A stretch of DNA of 7,829 nt from Lachnospiraceae bacterium (GTDB taxonomy: Bacteria > Bacillota_A > Clostridia > Lachnospirales > Lachnospiraceae), in the NCBI GenBank assembly GCA_016281675.1, contig JAEEJD010000019.1, positions 1 through 7,829 on the forward strand. Reading direction: 5' to 3'. The notes beneath the pieces are model-generated. The model saw only the letters and a program-made list of their open reading frames with translations. It was not told where the DNA came from and did no database searches. A program made the position numbers and the translations under genes. Shown here piece by piece: positions 1-5,621 of this stretch; position 1 is the stretch's first letter, and every line of letters begins with the position of its first letter.

Positions 1-1616
1 CCTATCTGAGCGAGGGCGTCTATATTGTCGCACATCTTCTCGAACAGATCCTTTCCGTCCACATCCGTTATGTTAAAGCATATATTCTTTGCCTGAACGT
101 TATAGCTTTTCATCGTGGAGAGGATCACTGTCAGAAGATCGCTCCACATGCACTGAACGGGCGACAGATTGATCTCTATGAAATCAAGCCCCATAAGAAG
201 GAATTCGGGCATTGATACGAGTTTGCATGCCTCTTCGATAACATATGTCGTGATGGCATGTATCGAATTAAGCCTCTCCGCTTCACCGATCAGAATATCC
301 GGCCTGATCTGACCGAAATCGGGATCATTAAGTCGAAGAAAAGCCTCCACCCTGACAAATCTTTTATCCTTTACGGAATAGATCGGCTGGTACTGAAGAT
401 AGAACAGGTTGTCGGTAAACGCCCTCTCGATGACTTTCGCGATATCGTGACGCAATTCGAAACGTTTCTTGTCGAACAGTTTTTCCGCGTAGCGGAGCTC
501 GCCGGTGTAACCTTCCAACTCAAGTCTGCCGTCAAAGGAGAACATGAACTTTGGATCGTCAATGTCGGACGGACAAGCTATGAAACAGACATTGTTCATG
601 ACCTTGATCGACATTTCCCCGACTTCGACTTCCTTAGCAAGCGCCGCATTGATCTCCTGGGAGATTCTGATCATGTCGGCCTCATATCTTTCGTCGGTTA
701 TTGCGGCATATCTTCCTCCGCCCAGATAATACAGATCAACGTCGGCCCTGCACTGGCCCGCCCAATCCTCGAGCCTTCTTGCCAGAGCAACTATTATCTC
801 CTGAACCGTAAAGTAGCCGAGCATTTCGATAAGCGCACTGTAATTCGTCATGACCGAAACGGTTACCCCGATCGGCGCTTTGAGTTCAAAGTATTTATTT
901 ATATCCTGAATGTATGCATTCATCGAGAACAGTCCGGTGGATCCGTGCATCCTCTCCTCCGGGGACTGTACTCCGATCATCATCATGAAAAATGCGACCG
1001 CCGTGAAGAACATCTGAATGTTGTACTGCGGATGAAGCGCCTGGAAGATGCTTGAGAATACCATGACGAAAAAGACCATCAATACGCTCGCAAGCTTTTT
1101 GCGGTTAAACAGCCTGCGGTACTTGAACAGCTCGTAATACCCGACGAACATGTACATGTACGAAAGAGCGTAAAGCGAATAGAACAGCGGTCCCCTTTGG
1201 TATATCCCTTTATCGTTTATGAAATAAATGATCTTTGTGAACGGATTGACGACAAACACGAGCGCCGAGATAACAAATATCGGCACATAATATGTGTATA
1301 AAAGTGCTTTTTTCTCATTGATCTTATGCCATATACCTATAAGTGCGAAAAGGAATCCGCAGAAAATGACACTCGTCATACATGTTCCCCAAAGCGTGAA
1401 CGCATTGGTAACGTATTTGAGCACAACATATCCGCTGCCCATTCTCTCGAGTATAAGGCCCAGCATGTCCGCTGCTGTTGCAATGACAATGTCGCCAACA
1501 AGAACAAGAGCCCACCTGTTCAGACGGCCCCTTGTCATCTTGCGCACCACAAGAGATATTATTATCAGCGCCTCAACAACGAGGCCGCAAAGATCAAAGC
1601 TGATATAACTATTCAA
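1..1616 (-). CDS. Membrane-anchored protein with degenerate GGDEF and EAL domains (3' end missing)
   Basis: The frame is open from a TTG at 1616-1614 to the left edge (538 codons seen); the C-terminus is outside the window. Residues about 5-216 hold roughly seven hydrophobic helices, a membrane sensor module common in Lachnospiraceae signalling proteins. A GGDEF-like domain follows (about 226-340), starting STGLFSMNAY, with GGGRY at 299-303 in place of GGDEF, so cyclase activity is unlikely. The EAL domain starts near 390: YQPIY at 409-413, EAF at 424-426 followed by LR, and INLSPVQ at 482-488 with the metal-ligand Asn483. The next motif, normally EITE, reads NITD (515-518), so a metal-binding Glu is Asn. 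I infer a c-di-GMP receptor or regulator rather than a working phosphodiesterase. An in-frame TGA two codons upstream leaves TTG as the only start that keeps helix 1; the next ATG (1538) would delete it. The start overlaps the upstream telA stop by 8 bases, suggesting coupled translation. The domain call is firm, the start moderate. Confidence 0.85.
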   Translation of the reverse strand, partial: MNSYISFDLCGLVVEALIIISLVVRKMTRGRLNRWALVLVGDIVIATAADMLGLILERMGSGYVVLKYVTNAFTLWGTCMTSVIFCGFLFALIGIWHKINEKKALLYTYYVPIFVISALVFVVNPFTKIIYFINDKGIYQRGPLFYSLYALSYMYMFVGYYELFKYRRLFNRKKLASVLMVFFVMVFSSIFQALHPQYNIQMFFTAVAFFMMMIGVQSPEERMHGSTGLFSMNAYIQDINKYFELKAPIGVTVSVMTNYSALIEMLGYFTVQEIIVALARRLEDWAGQCRADVDLYYLGGGRYAAITDERYEADMIRISQEINAALAKEVEVGEMSIKVMNNVCFIACPSDIDDPKFMFSFDGRLELEGYTGELRYAEKLFDKKRFELRHDIAKVIERAFTDNLFYLQYQPIYSVKDKRFVRVEAFLRLNDPDFGQIRPDILIGEAERLNSIHAITTYVIEEACKLVSMPEFLLMGLDFIEINLSPVQCMWSDLLTVILSTMKSYNVQAKNICFNITDVDGKDLFEKMCDNIDALAQI

Positions 1617-2769
1617 CCTTCAGACTTTCCCTGCTGATCTGCAGTATCTTATCCTTCATTTCGGTTTCTATACGTCCGAGCTCGGCTTCGGCTGCCTGTC
1701 TCTTTGCTCTTCCGTCTGCCTGTATCTGCATGACCTCATCAAAGGTCTCTATGAGCATCTGATTGGTCGTTGTAAGAGTCTCGATATCCACAATACCTCT
1801 CTCGCTTTCTCTTGCCGATTCAACGGATGCGATCTTAAGAGCTTCGGCATTCTTCTTGAGAAGCTCGTTGGTCATGTCCGTAACCTCGCGCTGTGCCCTT
1901 GCGGCATCCTGTGAATGATCGAGTCCGATCGCGATGACCATCTGGCTCTTCCAAAGCGGGATCGTATTGACGAGAGTAGACTGGATCTTTTCTGCCATCA
2001 CCGTGTCGTTACTCTGGATCAGACGAATCTGCGGAGCCATCTGCATTGAAATATTTCTCGTAAGTTCAAGATCATATATCTTCTTCTCGAATCTTTCGAT
2101 CATCGAAGCGTAATCCCTTGCAGCCTGAGAATCTTCCTGCAGACCTGATTCCTCAGCCTTCTGAAGAAGTGTCGGAAGCTCTTTTGTCTTGGCTTCCTCA
2201 AGTTTCTTCTTGCCGGCGATTATGTAAAGACTCAGCTGCTTGAAATAATCAAGGTTCTCATCATACATTTTGTCAAGCATGGCAACATCTTTAAGAAGAA
2301 CCTGCTGATGTCCTTCCATAGCCTTGCTGATCTTATTGACATTTACTTCGGCCTTGTCGTATTTGGCCTTGAGCGATGTGAGCTGGTTACTCGTCTTCTT
2401 GAACAGTCCGAGGAATCCCCCCTTCTGCTCCTCAACCGAAAATCCCTTCAGTTCGGTAACGACTCCTGTGAGCATGTTTCCGATTTCTCCCATATCCTTG
2501 GTCCTGACGCTTTTGAGCGCTCCTTCGGAAAAATCAGCCACATTCTTCTGAGCGGCAGCGCCATACTGGAGTACAAGCTGGGAATTCCTTATGTCGATCT
2601 GCGACATGAACTTCTCAACCTGTGCCTGCTCTTCGGGAGACAGATCATCCTCTTTTGCTTCAACTATCTCTGCGGGCTTTGGGGCACTCATAAGATCCAT
2701 GAACGGATCCTGTGTCGCTATGCTCTCCTCCTTCAGATCCACTACCTGTGCATCGATCACTTCACTCAT
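1609..2769 (-). CDS. telA: TelA-family toxic anion resistance protein
   Basis: A complete protein of 386 residues, the usual length for the TelA/YaaN family (PF05816). The family signature is clear: QIRLIQSND at 247-255, then NTIPLWKSQM at 268-277, and near the C-terminus TTTNQMLIETFDEVMQIQ (333-350) followed by a charged helix GRAKRQAAEAELGRIE. There is no signal peptide or membrane helix; the protein is acidic and mostly helical, with long predicted coiled-coil stretches (about 125-240 and 290-385), so it is probably cytoplasmic and perhaps peripheral to the membrane through its partner. Family members are linked to resistance to tellurite and to cell-envelope-directed agents, but the biochemical activity is not established. 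The start is well set: an AAAGGAG ribosome site lies six bases before the ATG. The start overlaps the xpaC stop by 8 bases (ATGAGTGA), as expected for the conserved xpaC-telA pair, and the gene runs into the GGDEF/EAL gene by another 8-base overlap. Confidence 0.95.
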   Translation of the reverse strand: MSEVIDAQVVDLKEESIATQDPFMDLMSAPKPAEIVEAKEDDLSPEEQAQVEKFMSQIDIRNSQLVLQYGAAAQKNVADFSEGALKSVRTKDMGEIGNMLTGVVTELKGFSVEEQKGGFLGLFKKTSNQLTSLKAKYDKAEVNVNKISKAMEGHQQVLLKDVAMLDKMYDENLDYFKQLSLYIIAGKKKLEEAKTKELPTLLQKAEESGLQEDSQAARDYASMIERFEKKIYDLELTRNISMQMAPQIRLIQSNDTVMAEKIQSTLVNTIPLWKSQMVIAIGLDHSQDAARAQREVTDMTNELLKKNAEALKIASVESARESERGIVDIETLTTTNQMLIETFDEVMQIQADGRAKRQAAEAELGRIETEMKDKILQISRESLKVE

Positions 2770-4081
2770 TTTTATCTCCTTTCACGCCTTCCATTCCGGT
2801 TGTAAGGCCTTTTTGTATCAATACAGTTTTCAATACCTGCGCATCCGTCGTGACATCGAGTACCGAGTCCTTGAACAGCTTGTTGAGAAGCTTTCCGAGT
2901 GCATCGTTTATCGTATCCATTGTGTTTTCTATATCGCGCTTGGCTTCGAGTATCTCTTTGCCGGGTTCGCTCACCCTGTCATATTCCCTGTATGCGTCAA
3001 CAAGCTTGACGGATGTGGGAAGATAATAATCCATCAGTTCATGTATCCTCGACATCTGCTCGGGATGTTCCCTGATCCTTGCGAATATCTCTTTGAGAAG
3101 TCCCTCGAGCCTGTCAAGTTTTGCGGAAATCTCTATCCCGGGAATATCGTTGTTGAGTGCTCTGATGCGGGATATATGATCGTTTCCTTCTCTTATCATC
3201 CGCGACAGCTCAGCCGACTCCTCGGGTGTCAGTGTCGGGAATTCCTGCTCGTCCTCGCTTCTTGCGGTCGTATCTATGACGTTTGACGATCCGTGTGTTT
3301 CGAGTTCAAGATAATGATTGAACACTTCATCGGTCAGTATGAAGGTCGTCCCGTTCCTGTCTATATGCCCCTGCGGAAAATACCCCAGGTCCAGAAGCTT
3401 TTTCAGTTCACGCAAAACCTTCTTCGGGGATTTGTTGGAAGAAAGGGCCAGCGTTTCGATATCGATATACTGTCTTTTCCCTATTATCTGCGCATATCGT
3501 GCCGCGAGTGTCGACATCTTGCCCTGCCTGATGCCTTTTCCGAGAATAATCCCGAATATTGCAACAAGTGCCGTCGGGAAAAGCATGTTTCCGAGAGTCA
3601 GACCTCCTGCCGCAAGTCTGACAAGTGCCCATATTCCCGTAAATCCGGTTCCTATTCCGCCTATGATGCTGTTAACCGTGGATATAGTCCCGCCGACGTC
3701 ACTGTAAGGAAATGCGAGCTGCGTTGTCGAGATGTTTTTTCCGGAAAGACGCCTGGCATGTCTTGCCGCTTCCCGCTCACGACGCTGTCTTTCCATTTCC
3801 TCGCGAACCTTTTTGCGCTCTTCGTGGAGCTGTCTCTGCATCGCCGCGGTATGCGTTCTTCCCGAGAAATCCTCTTTTCTTTGGGACAAAGGCACTGCAT
3901 TCTTCGAATTATTCTTTGAAGATGCAAGGGCATCGTTCATCCTGTCTCCGACACCGTCAAGAAAATTATCGACGCTTTTGACAATGACTTCGTTCAGAAA
4001 CGTCCAGTCATTGTTATTCATTCCTTCGGTCCAGGCTTTTTCGAATTCCCTGCCGTATTTGTTTTTATCATCGTTTGGCAT
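2762..4081 (-). CDS. xpaC: XpaC-family membrane protein with long N-terminal extension
   Basis: 439 residues from the ATG at 4081, or 447 from an in-frame ATG at 4105 (numbering below is from 4105). I prefer 4081 because GGAAGG lies 12 bases upstream, while the ATG at 4105 has no ribosome site and would overlap the lipoprotein gene by 20 bases. Residues 200-440 match the XpaC family (PF10112, named for '5-bromo-4-chloroindolyl phosphate hydrolysis'): AARYAQIIGKRQYIDIETLA (201-220), a winged-helix-like stretch with GYFPQGHID (241-249), YYLPTSVKLVDAY (360-372), and IENTMDTIN (392-400) running into LLNKLF, DVTTDAQVLKTVL (417-429). Ahead of this are an acidic/polar segment (9-70), an Arg/Glu-rich helix (88-120) and a glycine-rich hydrophobic hairpin (about 138-190) that should anchor it in the membrane. 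Bacillus XpaC is only about 200 residues, so the N-terminal half is an addition. True function is unknown; XpaC proteins usually sit next to TelA, as here, and probably act with it at the membrane. Confidence 0.9.
   Translation of the reverse strand: MPNDDKNKYGREFEKAWTEGMNNNDWTFLNEVIVKSVDNFLDGVGDRMNDALASSKNNSKNAVPLSQRKEDFSGRTHTAAMQRQLHEERKKVREEMERQRREREAARHARRLSGKNISTTQLAFPYSDVGGTISTVNSIIGGIGTGFTGIWALVRLAAGGLTLGNMLFPTALVAIFGIILGKGIRQGKMSTLAARYAQIIGKRQYIDIETLALSSNKSPKKVLRELKKLLDLGYFPQGHIDRNGTTFILTDEVFNHYLELETHGSSNVIDTTARSEDEQEFPTLTPEESAELSRMIREGNDHISRIRALNNDIPGIEISAKLDRLEGLLKEIFARIREHPEQMSRIHELMDYYLPTSVKLVDAYREYDRVSEPGKEILEAKRDIENTMDTINDALGKLLNKLFKDSVLDVTTDAQVLKTVLIQKGLTTGMEGVKGDKNE
2776..2782 (-). 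promoter_or_regulatory. Ribosome binding site of telA
   Basis: AAAGGAG on the minus strand, six bases ahead of the telA ATG (2769). It lies inside the last codons of xpaC and is the strongest Shine-Dalgarno site in the window. It fixes the telA start and suggests TelA is made at least as strongly as XpaC. Confidence 0.85.
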
Positions 4082-4085
4082 CGGT

Positions 4086-5531
4086 TTACTGATCCTTCCG
4101 GCCATGTGTAAGTTTCGGTTTCATGGCATCGGTCTCGGATTCCGGAATGACACCGTCGCCCTCAAAGACCTTTCTTACAGAGTCCGACCCGCTGTTGTAA
4201 GCGACAGCCTTCTTCCTTGCCACTTCGTTATCCGTGATATCAAGCATATAGAAAACGTCAACGGATCCGTCTTTCCTGATCATGAATCCGCAGTAGGATA
4301 TCCCGTCGGGCCTGTTACCTTCCGAAGACTCCCACAGATCCGCTATGTGCGCCTCAAGCTGAGCGCTTGTCGTATCGCAAAGAGTCATGGCATCATTTTT
4401 GTCGAGTTTCCTGCTCTTTTTGACCGAATAATTGTAACAGCGTATATCCGGGTCATCCGTATCATTCGGACGAAGCGCATATGATATCGCCACCTGAACA
4501 TAATCGGAATCCGACAGCGGGTACGAGCATATCTCGCGCCATGATCCTTCGGGCAGTTCACTGTTGGCAAATTCAAGTATCTCATGCGAGATCCGCGCAT
4601 TCAGTTCATCCATTCCGGGAACATGTTCCTTGAACGAATTGAAATAAAGCACTTCATCGACTTCATTGTGTCTCGGGTCATTTGCGGGATATGAATCGTA
4701 TCCGTAGACCATCATTACCGGAACGAGGAACGGCAGCCCGCCTATCTTATCCGATGTTATCCTGTCCGCCGCTCTCGCACCCGTGATCTCATAATCAAAC
4801 AGCGCCGAAGTTGTTGTATCTCTCGTATTGGCCCTCATCGAATATATGAAGCATACGATCTCTTCGTTTGTCTCGGAGTCGACAAGCGCAACTTCCATCT
4901 CGAGCGAGCCGTCTGAATACTGGGTTGCTCTTCTGACCTGTCCCTCGGAAGTTCCCCTGTCTCCAAGTGAAAATCTGTATTTCAGGCCGTTTGTGATTGT
5001 CACATGCGCGGGGCCCTGTGAATAATCCATTTCACTCTCGGAAATATCGGGAAGTGAACGGATCTTTCCGAACATTGCATAAAAAACGTCGCTGACGATA
5101 CCCGGCTCGGCATCTACATATCCGGCTACTTTCTCAAGCTTCATCGCTTTGTCGGTGCAGTTTCCGAAATACATATGGACACAGTGCCACATAAAATCGC
5201 TGTTATCCTGCGTATATGCGCTTTGCTGTTCTACGCATGTCATATTGACGGCATCACACAAAGCGGCCATTCTGGCCACGTTTTCAGGCAGATCCTCAAC
5301 GTCAAGACTCTTGGCGGTCTTGAGTGTGGAGGCGCTTGTTGCCGATTCCGCAGCCGTACTGTTCTCCCTCTCTTCTTTGGGAAGTTCATTGTCTATAAGC
5401 AACGCACCGTCCTGCATCGCATCAACCTGTCCGAAACTGACCTTCGGAGCAGGCTCCTTTTTACATGCACACAGGCTGCATGACAGGGCCGTTGCGATTA
5501 TGATCATTGTCACCGACATATATTTACGCAT
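4086..5531 (-). CDS. Putative lipoprotein of unknown function
   Basis: 481 residues. The N-terminus is a lipoprotein signal peptide: MRKYM, a hydrophobic core SVTMIIIATALSCSL, then the lipobox LCAC with Cys23 as the lipidation site, followed by KKE. The mature protein should be tethered to the outer face of the membrane. Residues 25-80 form a low-complexity Ser/Thr/Ala/Glu linker. Residues 88-270 form a domain I do not recognise, with four cysteines (92, 99, 117, 125) that could pair as disulfides. Residues about 290-435 weakly recall the extracytoplasmic DUF4163/DUF3298 domains of RsiV- and PdaC-type proteins (the MDELNARISHEI helix and the strand RKDGSVDVFYMLDI), but this is only an impression. 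It is the first gene of the operon and ends 4 bases before the preferred xpaC start, so it probably serves as the external part of the XpaC-TelA system. There is no Shine-Dalgarno sequence before either ATG (5531 or 5519). Confidence 0.85.
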   Translation of the reverse strand: MRKYMSVTMIIIATALSCSLCACKKEPAPKVSFGQVDAMQDGALLIDNELPKEERENSTAAESATSASTLKTAKSLDVEDLPENVARMAALCDAVNMTCVEQQSAYTQDNSDFMWHCVHMYFGNCTDKAMKLEKVAGYVDAEPGIVSDVFYAMFGKIRSLPDISESEMDYSQGPAHVTITNGLKYRFSLGDRGTSEGQVRRATQYSDGSLEMEVALVDSETNEEIVCFIYSMRANTRDTTTSALFDYEITGARAADRITSDKIGGLPFLVPVMMVYGYDSYPANDPRHNEVDEVLYFNSFKEHVPGMDELNARISHEILEFANSELPEGSWREICSYPLSDSDYVQVAISYALRPNDTDDPDIRCYNYSVKKSRKLDKNDAMTLCDTTSAQLEAHIADLWESSEGNRPDGISYCGFMIRKDGSVDVFYMLDITDNEVARKKAVAYNSGSDSVRKVFEGDGVIPESETDAMKPKLTHGRKDQ

Positions 5532-5540
5532 ACATAGTGT

Positions 5541-5568
5541 ATTTTATCACATTTTCACATTTTGTAAA
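5541..5568 (-). promoter_or_regulatory. Predicted extended -10 promoter of the lipoprotein-xpaC-telA-EAL operon
   Basis: On the minus strand: -35 TTTACA (5568-5563), a 16-base spacer, then TGATAAAAT (5549-5541), which contains a -10 hexamer TAAAAT and the TGn extension. Only nine bases separate the -10 from the lipoprotein ATG at 5531, so transcription should start within about four bases of that codon, giving an almost leaderless message; this fits the lack of a ribosome site there. The match looks like a housekeeping sigma-A site. It was predicted by eye only. Confidence 0.6.
5548..5563 (-). repeat. Perfect 8-bp tandem repeat in the promoter spacer
   Basis: AAAATGTG occurs twice in tandem on the minus strand (CACATTTT twice on the plus strand), filling the space between the -35 and the -10. 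It could be a direct-repeat operator for a regulator or just AT-rich spacer; two copies are weak evidence. Confidence 0.5.
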
Positions 5569-5597
5569 ATAATAAGGGCGATATGGAATCGCCCTTA
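5561..5597 (-). terminator. Rho-independent terminator of the hydrogenase-like/EAL gene
   Basis: A perfect 10-bp stem: TAAGGGCGAT (plus 5573-5582) pairs with ATCGCCCTTA (5588-5597) around a 5-base loop. Read on the minus strand it is followed by the T-rich tail TTATTTTACAAA and lies 24 bases after the TGA stop at 5622. It separates the upstream gene from the downstream operon. The plus-strand side lacks a T tract, so it acts in the minus direction. Confidence 0.9.
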
Positions 5598-5621
5598 AGA
5601 TCATGAAATATATGCCGTTTT

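Noticed and set aside
258..1055. Plus-strand open frame of 265 codons
   Set aside because: It lies antisense to the GGDEF/EAL gene, whose minus-strand translation has clear domain motifs; the plus-strand product has no recognisable domain and there is no ribosome site. It is a shadow of codon bias.
4082..4105. ATG at 4105 as the xpaC start
   Set aside because: Not excluded, but it has no ribosome site and overlaps the lipoprotein gene by 20 bases; the ATG at 4081 has GGAAGG upstream and a normal MPNDDKNK start.
2308..4484. Several plus-strand open frames opposite telA, xpaC and the lipoprotein gene
   Set aside because: Their products are rich in Ser, Arg, Cys and Phe in the pattern typical of antisense readings, lack family motifs, and conflict with well-supported minus-strand genes.
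5532..5621. Possible c-di-GMP riboswitch or small RNA in the only intergenic gap
   Set aside because: The gap is 90 bases and is fully used by the terminator hairpin and the promoter; there is no room or conserved core for an aptamer downstream of the predicted transcription start.
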